Assembly: GCF_022919835.1 (NCBI RefSeq)
Contig: NZ_CP095074.1
Coordinates: 248,001-312,000, forward strand
Origin: Halobacillus shinanisalinarum
GTDB taxonomy: Bacteria; Bacillota; Bacilli; Bacillales; Halobacillaceae
DNA length: 64,000 bases
Direction of reading: 5' to 3'
In this document: positions 1-10,383 of the stretch, piece after piece
How the letters are laid out: every line of letters begins with the position of its first letter
Position numbering within the stretch: the stretch's first letter is position 1
Notes under the pieces: model-generated
What the model was told of the DNA's origin: nothing
Databases searched by the model: none
The model's input: the letters and a program-made list of their open reading frames with translations, nothing else
Translations under genes and position numbers: made by a program

Positions 1-206
1 CCGATTCCAACACCAGCAATGGCGGATTCAGCTAGCGGGGTATCTAACACACGATCCTCCCCAAATTGATCATACAATCCATCCGTAGCACGGAATACGC
101 CTCCACGCTTCCCGACATCTTCACCTAGGACAAATACTTTCTCATCACGTTGCATCTCCTCTTTCAATGCTTGGGTTACAGCTTGAATATAAGATATGAC
201 TGCCAT
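1..206 (-). CDS. bkdAB: Branched-chain 2-oxoacid dehydrogenase E1 beta subunit (partial, 5' end only)
   Basis: Only the first 68 codons are inside the window; the gene continues past position 1. The product pairs with E1 alpha in the thiamine-diphosphate-dependent decarboxylase of the branched-chain 2-oxoacid dehydrogenase complex. The N-terminus has the family segment VFVLGEDVGKRGGVFRAT followed by DTPLAESAIAG, as in BkdAB/PdhB/AcoB. The ATG at 206-204 follows a strong ribosome binding site (GGAGGGGGAGG, about 211-223). It is the last visible gene of the bkd operon, 18 bp after bkdAA. The adjacent ptb, bcd and buk genes favour Bkd over pyruvate or acetoin dehydrogenase. Confidence 0.93.
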   Translation of the reverse strand, partial: MAVISYIQAVTQALKEEMQRDEKVFVLGEDVGKRGGVFRATDGLYDQFGEDRVLDTPLAESAIAGVGI

Positions 207-224
207 TTTAAAACCTCCCCCTCC

Positions 225-1217
225 TTACTCTTCGTAAACATAGTTCAATGCAGATTCAGCTTCAGCGTACGCAGCATTTTCCGCATAATCTGTCGCCTCA
301 TTGACTAAATTGTTCAGCTCTTCGTTCAATTCTGTTTCTTTTTCTTCTGTTAAAATATTTTGCTCACGCAAATAATTAGCAAATGTAACGATGGAATCTT
401 TCTTCTTCGCTTCATCCACTTCATCACGTTCACGATATGTGCGGTCATCGTCATCACTAGAGTGTGGTGTTAAACGATAGGATACCGCTTCTATGAGTGA
501 TGGGCCTTCCCCTTTACGACCGCGGTCAGCTCCTGCTTTTACAACTTCATACACAGCAAGCGGGTCATTTCCATCAACCGTATGTCCTGGCATGCCGTAG
601 CCAATTGCTCTATCGGATACCTTTTCACAAGCCAGCTGCTTTTGGACAGGAACGGAAATGGCGTATTTGTTGTTTTCCACCATGAAAATAACAGGAAGCT
701 TGTGAACCCCGGCAAAGTTTGCTCCTTCGTGGAAATCCCCCTGGTTAGATGAGCCCTCTCCGAAGGTTACTAGAGAAACGAAATCCTTCTTCTCCATTTT
801 CCCTGCCAAAGCAATGCCTACAGCATGCGGAACTTGGGTAGTTACAGGAGAAGATCCCGTAACAATGCGGTTTTTCTTTTGGCCGAAGTGGCCTGGCATT
901 TGACGGCCACCTGAGTTTGGATCTTCAGCCTTAGCAAAGCCTGAGAGCATTAAGTCTTTTACTGTCATTCCAAAGGAAAGCACCACTCCCATATCACGAT
1001 AGTAAGGCAGTGCATAATCTTTCTCACGATCGAGAGCGTAAGAGGCACCAACTTGAGCTGCCTCTTGACCTTGACAAGAGATTACAAATGGAATTTTACC
1101 TGCTCTGTTTAACAGCCACATACGTTCATCGACTTTTCTTGCTAACAGCATCGTGCGATACATATCCAACACTTGATCATCACTTAATCCTAATGATTTA
1201 TGGCGATTTTTAGCCAC
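225..1217 (-). CDS. bkdAA: Branched-chain 2-oxoacid dehydrogenase E1 alpha subunit
   Basis: This 330-residue protein is the alpha chain of E1, which decarboxylates the 2-oxo acids of Val, Leu and Ile and passes the acyl group to E2 lipoamide. The thiamine diphosphate motif is visible as GEGSSNQGDFHEG with the downstream NN (VENNKYAIS). The phosphorylation-loop region SYRLTPHSSDDD is typical of BkdAA. Translation starts at a GTG, with GGAGGGATTCAC directly upstream. It lies 21 bp after lpdV and 18 bp before bkdAB in a minus-strand operon, so products feed the Ptb/Buk route and iso/anteiso fatty acid synthesis. Confidence 0.96.
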   Translation of the reverse strand: MAKNRHKSLGLSDDQVLDMYRTMLLARKVDERMWLLNRAGKIPFVISCQGQEAAQVGASYALDREKDYALPYYRDMGVVLSFGMTVKDLMLSGFAKAEDPNSGGRQMPGHFGQKKNRIVTGSSPVTTQVPHAVGIALAGKMEKKDFVSLVTFGEGSSNQGDFHEGANFAGVHKLPVIFMVENNKYAISVPVQKQLACEKVSDRAIGYGMPGHTVDGNDPLAVYEVVKAGADRGRKGEGPSLIEAVSYRLTPHSSDDDDRTYRERDEVDEAKKKDSIVTFANYLREQNILTEEKETELNEELNNLVNEATDYAENAAYAEAESALNYVYEE

Positions 1218-1238
1218 GTGAATCCCTCCTTTTATTTC

Positions 1239-2660
1239 TTACCCATGTATTTGATTGCCATCAACGGCCATGGCCGCCTCACCAATAGCTTCAGACAGCG
1301 TTGGATGGGGATGAATGCTTTCAGCGATTTCCCAAGGTGTCGCGTCCAATACTTTAGCAAGCCCAGCCTCAGAAATCATGTCTGTCACATGTGGACCAAT
1401 CATATGGACACCGAGTAAGTCATCATTCTCTTTATTTGCAATGATTTTTACAAAACCATCTGTCTCACCAAAAACAAGGGCTTTTCCAATTGCCTGAAAT
1501 GGAAACTTGCCAACTTTCACTTCGTATCCTTGTTTTTTCGCCTGCTGCTCAGTTAAACCAACACTAGCTACCTCCGGATTTGAATAAATACATGTTGGTA
1601 CTTGATCAGAGTTCATTGGATGTGGATGATTATTCGCCATATGTTCCACTGCAATGATACCTTCATGTGAAGCTACGTGAGCCAGTTGCATTCCACCAAT
1701 GACATCCCCAATTGCGTAAATATGAGATTCTTTTGTTTGATAATTTGCATTCGTTTGAATGAAGCCATTTTCTACTTCAATATCCGTATTTTCAAGACCG
1801 ATATTATTGATATTTGCCGCGCGGCCTACAGACACGAGCATTCGTTCGGCCTCATAGGTAACGGTTTCCCCATCCACTTCTGCTTGAATGGCTACACCGT
1901 TATCTTTTTGCAATGTCTCCGAAAGAACTTTGGCATCTGTAACGATCTCGACACCTTTTTTCTTCATTTGCTTCAACATCTCTTTAGAAATATCCTGATC
2001 CTCCGTTGGGAGAATGTGAGGCAAGTATTCAAGAACTGTCACCTTAATCCCAAAGTCAGCCAACATAGATGCCCACTCAATCCCAATAACACCTCCACCT
2101 ACAATAATGATGGATGAAGGTAATTCCTTCATATTGAGAGCTTCATCTGATGTCATTACTAGGTCTCCATCGACTTTGAGTCCAGGAAGTGATTTCGGAC
2201 TTGAACCTGTTGCGATTAGCACATTTTTTGGTACGATCATTTCATTTTCTTCTCCGTTGTTCATCTCAACAGAAATCGTTCCTGCCGTTGGGGAGAAAAT
2301 AGAAGGTCCAAGGATTCGTCCAAATCCTTCAATGACATCGATTTTCCCTTTTTTCATCAGACCTTGAACGCCTTTATGTAGGGTGTCTACAATCGATTGC
2401 TTTCGCTCTTGGACTTTCGTAAAGTTTAACGTTGGCTCATTTGTTGTTACCCCATAGTCTTCCGCTTCCTTTGTTTGGCGAAAAACCTCCGCACTACGCA
2501 AAAGTGCTTTAGAAGGAATACAACCACGATGAAGGCATGTCCCTCCCAGTTCTTGTTTCTCAACAATCGCCACTTTCAAGCCAAGCTTTGACGCACGTAT
2601 GGCAGCAACATATCCGCCCGTGCCTCCACCTAATACGACTAAATCATACTCTTCTGCCAT
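1239..2660 (-). CDS. lpdV: Dihydrolipoyl dehydrogenase, E3 of the branched-chain complex
   Basis: This 473-residue flavoprotein reoxidises dihydrolipoamide on E2, using FAD and a redox-active disulfide to reduce NAD+. The N-terminal FAD fold has GGGTGGY and the active-site GGTCLHRGCIPSKA with the Cys-X4-Cys pair. The NAD-binding GGGVIGIEWAS is central, the second FAD motif YAIGDV follows, and the C-terminal dimerisation domain ends with the His-Pro-His-Pro-Thr active-site loop. Length is normal for Lpd. Its position between buk and bkdAA marks it as the complex-specific LpdV rather than PdhD. Confidence 0.96.
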   Translation of the reverse strand: MAEEYDLVVLGGGTGGYVAAIRASKLGLKVAIVEKQELGGTCLHRGCIPSKALLRSAEVFRQTKEAEDYGVTTNEPTLNFTKVQERKQSIVDTLHKGVQGLMKKGKIDVIEGFGRILGPSIFSPTAGTISVEMNNGEENEMIVPKNVLIATGSSPKSLPGLKVDGDLVMTSDEALNMKELPSSIIIVGGGVIGIEWASMLADFGIKVTVLEYLPHILPTEDQDISKEMLKQMKKKGVEIVTDAKVLSETLQKDNGVAIQAEVDGETVTYEAERMLVSVGRAANINNIGLENTDIEVENGFIQTNANYQTKESHIYAIGDVIGGMQLAHVASHEGIIAVEHMANNHPHPMNSDQVPTCIYSNPEVASVGLTEQQAKKQGYEVKVGKFPFQAIGKALVFGETDGFVKIIANKENDDLLGVHMIGPHVTDMISEAGLAKVLDATPWEIAESIHPHPTLSEAIGEAAMAVDGNQIHG

Positions 2661-2678
2661 ATTTGTCTCTACTCCCTT

Positions 2679-3764
2679 CTATTCAGCAAAATTTGGGTAG
2701 TGCTTCGGAATCTCTTCATGGTTTAACACACGAAGTGTTCCTTCATTCAATGCTTCCAATTCATTCTCACCCGGATAAACGAGAACATCCGCAATCCAGC
2801 TAATGCGCTTTGAGATTTCAGCTATAAATGCTTTTCCGTAGGCCAGGCCGCCAGTTAAGACAATCGCATCTACTTTCCCTTCAAGAGTAACACTCATACT
2901 TCCAATTTCTTTAGCAATTTGATAGGCCATAGCCTCGTAAACAAGCTTTGCTTTCTTATCTCCATGTTCAACCATTTTCTCTACTTCGATCGCATCATTT
3001 GTATCTAGGTAGGCCATTAAGCCGCCTTGTCCCACAAGCTTCTTCATGACTTCATCACGATAAAACTGTCCTGAATAACAAAGGGAAACAAGGTCTCCAG
3101 CAGGAACCGTTCCTGCTCTTTCAGGTGAAAAGGGCCCATCTCCATGAAGTCCGTTGTTCACGTCGATGACTCGTCCATTCGCGTGGGCGCCGACTGTTAT
3201 CCCTCCACCCATATGTGTGACAATTAATCGAGTATTTCTATAAGGTTTCTCGAGGTCTTTGGCTGCTCTTCTGGCAACAGCCTTTTGGTTTAAAGCATGG
3301 AAAATGCTTTTTCTCGGTATTTCTGGTACACCGGAAATACGGGCCAATTCATCAAGCTCATCTACAACAACTGGATCAACAATATAGGCTCCGATGTTTA
3401 ACCCCTTAGCAATCTCATGAGCAATAATTCCGCCTAAATTTGAGGCGTGCTCTCCATTGTAACCCTCTTTCAAATCCTCAAGCATGGCATCATTCACTTC
3501 ATATGTGCCGCCTTCGATAGGCCGAAGCAAACCTCCGCGCCCGCACACGGCGCTAAGTTTACTTATGTTCATCCCTTCCTCGTCAAGTACAGTTAAAATG
3601 ACTTGTTTTCGAAATTCATACTGATCAATAATTCTTTTATACTGATTCACTTCTTCTGGCTTGTGTCGGATCGTTTTTTCAAATACGACTTGCTCATTGT
3701 CAAAGACACCTATTTTAGTAGATGTAGAACCAGGATTTATAACAAGTATTCGGTGTGATTGCAA
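2679..3764 (-). CDS. buk: Butyrate kinase (branched-chain fatty acid kinase)
   Basis: This 361-residue ASKHA-family kinase makes ATP and a free short-chain acid from butyryl-, isobutyryl- or isovaleryl-phosphate supplied by Ptb. The N-terminal phosphate-binding motif NPGSTSTK and the later [12 protein letters not shown] and LTGGLAYG motifs are the acetate/butyrate kinase signatures. The start is a TTG at 3764 preceded by GGAGGTCAACGATT. It sits 21 bp downstream of bcd, in the ptb-bcd-buk order known from B. subtilis. Confidence 0.96.
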   Translation of the reverse strand: MQSHRILVINPGSTSTKIGVFDNEQVVFEKTIRHKPEEVNQYKRIIDQYEFRKQVILTVLDEEGMNISKLSAVCGRGGLLRPIEGGTYEVNDAMLEDLKEGYNGEHASNLGGIIAHEIAKGLNIGAYIVDPVVVDELDELARISGVPEIPRKSIFHALNQKAVARRAAKDLEKPYRNTRLIVTHMGGGITVGAHANGRVIDVNNGLHGDGPFSPERAGTVPAGDLVSLCYSGQFYRDEVMKKLVGQGGLMAYLDTNDAIEVEKMVEHGDKKAKLVYEAMAYQIAKEIGSMSVTLEGKVDAIVLTGGLAYGKAFIAEISKRISWIADVLVYPGENELEALNEGTLRVLNHEEIPKHYPNFAE

Positions 3765-3785
3765 AATCGTTGACCTCCATTATCC

Positions 3786-4880
3786 TTATCTTCTGCTTAA
3801 AATATGGTGACCGTTTTGTAGGAATTGGCTACGAGATTTACGCATACGCTCAATCCGCTCTTCAGCCATACGATCAGCAGCTTTATAAGTTGGGATATCA
3901 TCACGGCGGGAAATCTCAAAGACTCGTGTAACATTGTCGTAGATTGTTTCCACACGTTTCATGGCGCGTTCTTCATTGTAGCCATGCAGTTCGTCGGCCA
4001 CATTTATAACTCCTCCCGCATTAATCACATAGTCGGGTGTATAGACAACGCCTTGCTCATGAAGAATATCACCGTGTCTGGTTTCTTTCAATTGGTTGTT
4101 GGCTGCACCGGCAATTACTTTGGCTTTAATTTGTGGAATTGTATCATCGTTGATCGTTGCACCCAACGCACAAGGGGCATAAATGTCGCAGTCAACACTA
4201 TAAATTTCTTCCGTTTCAACCGCTCGCGCCCCGAATTCATCCACTGCACGCTGAACGGCCTCTTTATTGATGTCCGTTACAATTAAATTCGCGCCTTCTT
4301 CGTGAAGGTGGCGACATAGGTTGAAGGCGACATTACCTATACCTTGTACAGCAATCGTTTTACCTTCAAGAGAATCACTGCCAAATCCTTCTTTTGCTGC
4401 CGCTTTCATTCCGCGGTAAACACCATAAGCTGTTACAGGAGACGGATTCCCTGAGGATCCAAATGCTTCAGAGATACCTGTTACATAATTAGTCTCTTCA
4501 TGAATGAGATCCATATCTTGAACTGTTGTTCCGACATCTTCTGCTGTAATGTATCGTCCGTTTAAGCCTTGAATGTAACGACCAAAGGCACGGAACAAAG
4601 CTTCATTTTTCACCGTTTTAGGATCCCCGATGATGACCGTCTTTCCACCGCCGAGGTTAAGGCCAGCTGCAGCATTTTTATACGTCATTCCTTTTGCAAG
4701 ACGAAGGGCATCTTCAATAGCTGCTTCTTCAGTTTCATAATGCCAAATACGCGTGCCGCCTAACGCAGGTCCAAGTGTCGTATCATGAATGGCAATAATC
4801 GCTTTCAAGCCTGATTGCTCATCTTGACAGAAAAGTAGTTGCTCGTAATCATACTCAGTCATATACTTAAAAATTTCCAT
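3786..4880 (-). CDS. bcd: Leucine dehydrogenase
   Basis: This NAD+-dependent enzyme of 364 residues deaminates Leu, Val and Ile to their 2-oxo acids, the substrates of the Bkd complex. The Glu/Leu/Phe/Val dehydrogenase signature LGGGKTVI with catalytic Lys, the TAEDVGT segment and the nucleotide-binding VQGIGNVAF are clear. The C-terminal [11 protein letters not shown] is typical of Bacillus Bcd. An ATG five codons upstream would put the start inside the ribosome binding site GGGGGAAATAACA, so the ATG at 4880 is chosen; it also gives the usual 364 residues. Confidence 0.96.
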   Translation of the reverse strand: MEIFKYMTEYDYEQLLFCQDEQSGLKAIIAIHDTTLGPALGGTRIWHYETEEAAIEDALRLAKGMTYKNAAAGLNLGGGKTVIIGDPKTVKNEALFRAFGRYIQGLNGRYITAEDVGTTVQDMDLIHEETNYVTGISEAFGSSGNPSPVTAYGVYRGMKAAAKEGFGSDSLEGKTIAVQGIGNVAFNLCRHLHEEGANLIVTDINKEAVQRAVDEFGARAVETEEIYSVDCDIYAPCALGATINDDTIPQIKAKVIAGAANNQLKETRHGDILHEQGVVYTPDYVINAGGVINVADELHGYNEERAMKRVETIYDNVTRVFEISRRDDIPTYKAADRMAEERIERMRKSRSQFLQNGHHILSRR

Positions 4881-4895
4881 TGTTATTTCCCCCAA

Positions 4896-5795
4896 TTATT
4901 TGCTTGATTGTAATGCTAATGCTAATGAATACACTTTGCTTTGGGCGGAATCAGCTCTTGATGTTAACACGATCGGAGCTTTAGCCCCGCTGATTACACC
5001 AGCTACCTTCGCACCGGCAAAATATATAAACGACTTATATAATGCATTTGCCACTTCAATCGTTGGTACCATTAATATATCAGCTGCACCAGCTACTTCT
5101 GACTTGATCCCTTTTTGCTTAGCAGCTTGCAAATCAACTGCATTATCAAATGCCAGTGGACCGTCTATGATACAATTTTTGATTTGACCGCGACGATTCA
5201 TTTGCGTCAATATCGCTGCATCTTCAGTAGCAGTCATAGCCGGATTAACTACCTCGACTGCAGCAAGCGGCGCAACCTTAGGCAGGGTCCAGCCCGCCTG
5301 ATTTGCTACCTCAACTACATTTTTAACGATTTGAGCCTTCTCATCTAAAGTTGGAGCAATATTCATCGCCGAATCTGTTAAAAAGACAAGCCGATCCTTG
5401 TTTGGAATCTCAAACAAAGCAACATGAGAAAGGACCCGATTTGACCGTAAGCCATATTGTTTATTTAGGACGGCTTTAAGTAACTGCTTCGTATCGATAT
5501 GACCTTTCATAACTACATGTGCTTCCCCTTCACGAACAGATTTTACTGCTTCATCAGCAGACTGGTCTTCAGCTGAAGACTTAACGCTTACACCGGGCTG
5601 TGATAAATCTAATCCGACTTCTTCAGCAAGATGTTCAATATGGTCTTGATCTCCTACTAAAAGAAATCTTGCAATGTTTATCTCACATGCATGTTTAACC
5701 GCCCTCAGCACCTCATGGTCAGCTGCTTGAGCAACGGCTATGGTTTGAAGATTGTTCCGATCTATTGTTTTAAGCAAATCATCTAATGACTTCAT
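4896..5795 (-). CDS. ptb: Phosphate butyryltransferase
   Basis: This 299-residue enzyme converts butyryl-CoA or branched acyl-CoA and phosphate to acyl-phosphate, which Buk then uses to make ATP. It belongs to the Pta/Ptb family: VAQAADHEVLRAV near the N-terminus, VMKGHIDTKQLL centrally, and the C-terminal block of the PTA fold. The ATG at 5795 follows AGAGGTGAAAAA; the longer reading from 5834 has no such site and begins in the bkdR-ptb gap. First gene of the catabolic block, 47 bp after bkdR and 15 bp before bcd. Confidence 0.95.
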   Translation of the reverse strand: MKSLDDLLKTIDRNNLQTIAVAQAADHEVLRAVKHACEINIARFLLVGDQDHIEHLAEEVGLDLSQPGVSVKSSAEDQSADEAVKSVREGEAHVVMKGHIDTKQLLKAVLNKQYGLRSNRVLSHVALFEIPNKDRLVFLTDSAMNIAPTLDEKAQIVKNVVEVANQAGWTLPKVAPLAAVEVVNPAMTATEDAAILTQMNRRGQIKNCIIDGPLAFDNAVDLQAAKQKGIKSEVAGAADILMVPTIEVANALYKSFIYFAGAKVAGVISGAKAPIVLTSRADSAQSKVYSLALALQSSK

Positions 5796-5842
5796 TTTTT
5801 CACCTCTTTTTAATGACCATGCAATTTTTTGCAAAACAAAAA

Positions 5843-7912
5843 TTATTTTGCCCTATCTTTATCAAGCTGATACTTATCAAGCTTATAATAAAGGTTACGA
5901 ATTGAAATCCCTAAAGCTTTAGCGGTTCTCGTTTTATTAAAATTATGGGAGCGGAATGCGTCTGCCAGCAGATCCTTCTCATATTCATCGACTGCCTCCT
6001 GCAGTGTCCCTCCAAGCCAAATAGATTCCTCACCCTGGATGTCTGAAAAAGCCGTTTCATTCTTTAACAGAGTGGGAATATGTTTTTTTTCAATGATGTC
6101 TTGATGGTTCTCCATATAAATCATTGCTCTGCCAATAATATTCTCAAGCTCTCTTACATTCCCGGGCCAATCATATTCACACAGCTTTTCTAATGCCAAC
6201 CCGTGTATGTGCGTTACATTTCTCCCATAATCCTCATTTAACTTTTGAACTAAATGAGTTGTAAGCGGTTTGAGATCCTCTTTTCGTTCCCGAAGCGGTG
6301 GAATATAAATAGGTAAACGATTAAGACGATAATAGAGATCTTCTCTAAAGCTTTTTTTCATAATGGCTTTCTCTAAATTAATATTTGTAGCGGCAATCAC
6401 CCGTACATCAACATGGATCGGCTTCGTCCCTCCGACTCGAACAATCTCCTTTTCCTGCAAAACACGAAGAAGTTTAGCTTGCATCGTTAAGCTCAGTTCG
6501 CCGATTTCATCCAGAAAGATACTGCCATTATTTGCTTCTTCGAAAAATCCTTTTCTCCCGTTCCGTTTTGCACCGGGAAATGCGCCGTCCTCGTAACCAA
6601 AAAGCTCACTCTCAAGCAGCGTTTCAGCAATAGCTGCACAGTTTACACGAATAAACTTATTGTGCTTCCGCTTACTTTCATTATGAATGGCGTGCGCAAA
6701 TAATTCTTTACCTGTACCTGACTCACCCCGTAGAAGGACAGTCGCTGGTGTTCTTGCCCCCACCTTTGCTTGCTCAAGGGGTAATGTCATTTCCTGTGAA
6801 TCACCGATGATATCATCAAAGGTATATTTCGCCTCGAGACTTCTTATTATTTGTCGTGCCCTCCTCAATTCACTCGTTAAGGATTGAATTTCTGTTACAT
6901 CATGGAGGACACCAACACTTCCCTTTAGTTTTCCATCAACGATAACAGGAGCCACATTGACTAACACATCTTTATCTGAAGGCCCTACCTTCATTCGGAC
7001 ACCTCGGACTGGCCGACGTGTTTTAAGAACCTTCAAGTGCATACTTTCTCCTTCAGAAATGTCAACGGTCGCAGGTCTTCCGATGATTTCCTTTTCGGTA
7101 AGTCCAGTAATTCGAGTGTAGGCAGGGTTTACCATTAAACCGTTTCCATTTTCATCTACTACGGAAATGGCTTCGTCTGAAGACTGTATTATTGCTTCGA
7201 GCATTGTTTTTACTTCTTTCAAATCCGTGATCTCTTCTGCTAAATCCACGACTTCTGTAATATCTTTAAACACCGCATAAGCACCGATTACCTTCTTATT
7301 GCCTCCTACAATAGGAATCCTTGTAGTGATCACTTTATTCCCATTTTTGAGCTGAAGTTTTTGGTTTACCTCTTTACGCTGTGTTGATAATAAACGCGGC
7401 AGCCTTGAATCTGGAATTACTTTATTTACGTGTTCTCCAATAACCTCACGCCTGTTTTTCCTAAGAATCCGCTCACCGCTCTTATTCATAAAAGAAACAT
7501 GCTCATTTGCGTCAATGACGATCATACCATCATGAATACTATTTAAAATCAATGTTTGATTATCTGTTTGCTGTTTCAGCTCTGTAAGTAGGGATTCCTT
7601 CTCCTCCAATAACTCTGATGTAATATAGGCGACGTCCCCGGGAATCAATACCGTTTTGCTCGAACGTTCAGCACGAATAGCCTCAAAAACTTGCTCACTT
7701 CCTGTTGCCTCGATGACAATATCTATATTGTTATGTATAAAGTCACGCCAGTTTTCACCAGTAGCAATTCCAAGTGATACAGCCTGCCTAAGCCCTTCAG
7801 CTTCAGGATTGATATCCGTAACAGCGACGACAGTCATACGATCTGTCTCTTTTAATAACTGCATCAAGGCCATACCGCCTTTGCCAGCTCCGACAATGAG
7901 CACACGTTTCAT
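5843..7912 (-). CDS. bkdR: Sigma-54 (SigL)-dependent enhancer-binding regulator of branched-chain catabolism
   Basis: This 689-residue activator contains, in order: a Rossmann-like N-terminal domain ([10 protein letters not shown], residues 4-13), two PAS domains (about 115-215 and 235-345), an AAA+ domain with Walker A GESGTGKE (396-403) and Walker B FLDEIG (466-471), and a Fis-type helix-turn-helix (about 640-685). Adjacency to ptb-bcd-buk-lpdV-bkd identifies it as BkdR. The sigma-54 contact loop, usually GAFTGA, reads GAFPGA at 443-448. No canonical -24/-12 element could be read in the 47-bp gap before ptb. Confidence 0.94.
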   Translation of the reverse strand: MKRVLIVGAGKGGMALMQLLKETDRMTVVAVTDINPEAEGLRQAVSLGIATGENWRDFIHNNIDIVIEATGSEQVFEAIRAERSSKTVLIPGDVAYITSELLEEKESLLTELKQQTDNQTLILNSIHDGMIVIDANEHVSFMNKSGERILRKNRREVIGEHVNKVIPDSRLPRLLSTQRKEVNQKLQLKNGNKVITTRIPIVGGNKKVIGAYAVFKDITEVVDLAEEITDLKEVKTMLEAIIQSSDEAISVVDENGNGLMVNPAYTRITGLTEKEIIGRPATVDISEGESMHLKVLKTRRPVRGVRMKVGPSDKDVLVNVAPVIVDGKLKGSVGVLHDVTEIQSLTSELRRARQIIRSLEAKYTFDDIIGDSQEMTLPLEQAKVGARTPATVLLRGESGTGKELFAHAIHNESKRKHNKFIRVNCAAIAETLLESELFGYEDGAFPGAKRNGRKGFFEEANNGSIFLDEIGELSLTMQAKLLRVLQEKEIVRVGGTKPIHVDVRVIAATNINLEKAIMKKSFREDLYYRLNRLPIYIPPLRERKEDLKPLTTHLVQKLNEDYGRNVTHIHGLALEKLCEYDWPGNVRELENIIGRAMIYMENHQDIIEKKHIPTLLKNETAFSDIQGEESIWLGGTLQEAVDEYEKDLLADAFRSHNFNKTRTAKALGISIRNLYYKLDKYQLDKDRAK

Positions 7913-8051
7913 ATATCATCACATCCTGCAATATTTTGCGCAATTCAATCGTATCTTATTATGCATATTTTAGCAAGGGATGGTTCTATTTTCAGTTCAA
8001 CCTCCTTTTGATATACTAGGTAATGATTGATTGACAAAGGAGAACAGTTTC

Positions 8052-8285
8052 ATGCGAATTATTGCTTTACTATTACTAGTTACACCTGGGGTTATTGCTG
8101 TTATTGGAATAAAATTAATCCGGGATGCCTTATTTAATGTATTTCACCCGATGTTTTTTCACGTAGCCATTCAAGGAAGTATAGGGGTACTTTTTGTTAT
8201 AGGAGGGATTGCGTTTATTGGTGGTTTTATCCTTCATCGTGACCGTAAAAGAAACCTTACCAAGGGACGCTTTAAAAAGAAGTAG
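8052..8285 (+). CDS. yqzF: DUF2627 family small membrane protein (YqzF-like)
   Basis: A 77-residue protein with two hydrophobic segments (about 2-20 and 35-58) and a strongly basic C-terminal tail (HRDRKRNLTKGRFKKK), consistent with a two-helix membrane protein with a cytoplasmic tail. Its position divergent from bkdR and its sequence resemble B. subtilis YqzF, whose function is unknown. The ATG at 8052 follows AAAGGAG with good spacing. A longer TTG reading from 8031 would overlap that ribosome binding site and is not preferred. Confidence 0.85.
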   Translation: MRIIALLLLVTPGVIAVIGIKLIRDALFNVFHPMFFHVAIQGSIGVLFVIGGIAFIGGFILHRDRKRNLTKGRFKKK

Positions 8286-8308
8286 AGCTGTTGGCTCTAC
8301 TTCTTTTT
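8274..8308 (+). terminator. Rho-independent terminator after yqzF
   Basis: Perfect inverted repeat AAGAAGTAGAGC / GCTCTACTTCTT with loop TGTTG followed by TTTTT. It overlaps the yqzF stop codon. Confidence 0.9.
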
Positions 8309-8355
8309 AAGAAAACGAAAAGGGATCATTAAAAGGGATTCGACCAAAAGCAAAA

Positions 8356-8399
8356 CGTCCTATTTCAATAGTGGACGATCCTGCTACCCGTGAGGGGTA
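8356..8399 (+). other. Two short hairpins in the leader of the CBS/DUF294 gene
   Basis: An imperfect palindrome CGTCCTATT...AATAGTGGACG (8356-8377) is followed by TACCC-GTGAG-GGGTA (8385-8399). They lie 80-120 bp upstream of the GTG start at 8476 in an otherwise gene-free 167-bp stretch. They could be operators or mRNA leader structure; the sequence alone does not decide. Confidence 0.4.
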
Positions 8400-8475
8400 A
8401 ACTCGTATTTTCTCTTGCGTACTAAACATCAGAACAATTATACGCTCTTATTTAATGTAAAAGGAGTGCTGCTAT

Positions 8476-10383
8476 GTGAGCCACCCATTTGAATTCTACC
8501 GAAATCAATATCCATTTGAATTATTAACAAATAAAGAATTTGAAGAGATATTTGGTCATGCTGTTGTTAAAGAATATAGTACAAATGAATTTATTATCCA
8601 TGAAGATGAAAACAATGACATGATTGATATTCATTTTCTCGTTTCGGGTTTAGCCCAAAATATTATGCACCGATCTAACGGACGACAGCTTTCCGTCCGC
8701 TTTTACTACCCAGGGGATTTAGTCGGAGTCATGATTCTTCTAACAAGCGGAGAGATGAGGTTCTCTGTTCAAGCCCTCGAACCTGTGAAAACACTTTGTT
8801 TTGACCAAGCCTCTTTTCTTAAGATCATGTCGAACAATACCCAATTTTCCAAAGTAGTCTTGGACGGAATCAGCCACCTTATGAAAAGCCTTTACGATGA
8901 AATTAAGTATAAAAGTTCAACAGATGAACAGGATGACCGTGAACTTTATAAAAAAAGAGCCGGCGCTTATATGGAACCCCCTACTTTCATCCATCCGACA
9001 GAATCAGTGGAAAAAGCCGCGAGAATGTTGCAACAGCAGAAGGTTGAAGCGCTGATTGTTAGTGAAGATCGTGAAAGCCTGCTCGGAATGATCGGTTATG
9101 GAGATCTTTTAAAGGCCTATTTTGAAAACAACCACCAAGATTCCGTCAACGATCATATGTCAGAAGAGTCGTATTCAATAAGTGATCAGGAATTCATTTA
9201 TGATGCTTTAAGTTACTTAAAGCATCATCCAACAGAAATCATCCCTGTTCACCATAAGGACAAAATTGTTGGAATACTAAGGCAATCCTCCTTTTTTACG
9301 ATCAAAAACTCTGTGTATTTCGATATGACGTACCGCATCTCTAATGCAACGAGTGTTGACGAAATTAAAGCCCTTTCTCCAGTTTATAACCAAGGTTTCC
9401 AGCAGTTTGTTGCAAGCTTGATTGATGAGCAAATGTTCGCCTACGACATTGCTGAACTAATGACAAACTACAATGATCGAATCCACAAGCAAATCGTCCA
9501 AATTGCAGAAGATGAAATGATTGCAGAAGGTTACGGAACTCCTCCTATCAACTATTGTTTCCTGGTAATGGGCAGCGAAGGTCGCAAGGAACAAGCCTTT
9601 TCAACAGATCAAGATAATGGGATGATTCTCTCAGATTATAACCATTCAAGGAATAAGCAGCATATCGAACAATACTTTCTCTATTTCTCACAGAAAATTA
9701 ATGCCATGTTAAATGAGTGTGGCTATCCTTACTGCACGGGAGGGATCATGGCGAAAGAAGACAAATGGAGACAGCAAATGAGTGAGTGGCACAACAGCAT
9801 CAACGACTGGATTAAAAAAATGGATGCCGAAGAAATAAGAGATTTCACAATTTTCATGGACTTTCGCCCTATTTCTGGGGATTTTTCACTCGCCTATGAT
9901 TTAAAAAAATATGTAACACAGCTCGTGCAGCGATCCTTAGGATTACACCAATTACTCATGAAAGACACGTTGCGATTCCGCGTCCCTGTCCAACCATTTG
10001 GAAGAATTTCCGGAGTCGGGAAGAAACGCACCTTAAACCTTAAAAAATCAGCCATTATGCAAATTGTCAATGCAATACGGATTTATAGCATGAAGTATGG
10101 GGTTGAATCAATTAATACAATCAATCGATTAGATGCGTTAGCTGAACAAGAACGATTTCACCCTAGAGATGTAGAAAACACCAAGCTTGCCTTACACCGG
10201 CTTATGTTATTTCGTTTGAAAGAAAATTTAAACCAGCTGCAGAATCAGGAACCTCTTTCTAATGATTTACGACTCATTCAACTTAACAAAGTCGAACGAC
10301 GTTCCTTAAAGGATGCGTTACTGATAGCTAAACGTCTTCAACAAGTGCTTGAACTTAGCTATAATAGGAATCGGGTGAAGTAA
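8476..10383 (+). CDS. Cyclic-nucleotide-binding-like / CBS / DUF294 nucleotidyltransferase-like protein
   Basis: A 635-residue cytoplasmic protein with no membrane segment. Residues about 15-130 resemble a cNMP-binding domain, about 165-275 a pair of CBS domains, and about 310-450 the DUF294 putative nucleotidyltransferase domain with MGSEGRKEQ (365-373) and DQDNG (378-382), as in GlnD-type enzymes. The C-terminal 150 residues fit the DUF294 helical domain. The start is a GTG at 8476, 9 nt after AAGGAG; the ATG two bases earlier runs straight into TGA. Its stop overlaps the start of the exonuclease gene. Similar pairs occur near acetate uptake and acetyl-CoA synthetase genes in proteobacteria. 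Substrate and role are unknown; a sensory or regulatory function is inferred. Confidence 0.85.
   Translation: MSHPFEFYRNQYPFELLTNKEFEEIFGHAVVKEYSTNEFIIHEDENNDMIDIHFLVSGLAQNIMHRSNGRQLSVRFYYPGDLVGVMILLTSGEMRFSVQALEPVKTLCFDQASFLKIMSNNTQFSKVVLDGISHLMKSLYDEIKYKSSTDEQDDRELYKKRAGAYMEPPTFIHPTESVEKAARMLQQQKVEALIVSEDRESLLGMIGYGDLLKAYFENNHQDSVNDHMSEESYSISDQEFIYDALSYLKHHPTEIIPVHHKDKIVGILRQSSFFTIKNSVYFDMTYRISNATSVDEIKALSPVYNQGFQQFVASLIDEQMFAYDIAELMTNYNDRIHKQIVQIAEDEMIAEGYGTPPINYCFLVMGSEGRKEQAFSTDQDNGMILSDYNHSRNKQHIEQYFLYFSQKINAMLNECGYPYCTGGIMAKEDKWRQQMSEWHNSINDWIKKMDAEEIRDFTIFMDFRPISGDFSLAYDLKKYVTQLVQRSLGLHQLLMKDTLRFRVPVQPFGRISGVGKKRTLNLKKSAIMQIVNAIRIYSMKYGVESINTINRLDALAEQERFHPRDVENTKLALHRLMLFRLKENLNQLQNQEPLSNDLRLIQLNKVERRSLKDALLIAKRLQQVLELSYNRNRVK

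Noticed and set aside
5796..5842. Sigma-54 promoter between bkdR and ptb
   Set aside because: Expected from biology, but no GG-N10-GC arrangement is present on the coding strand.
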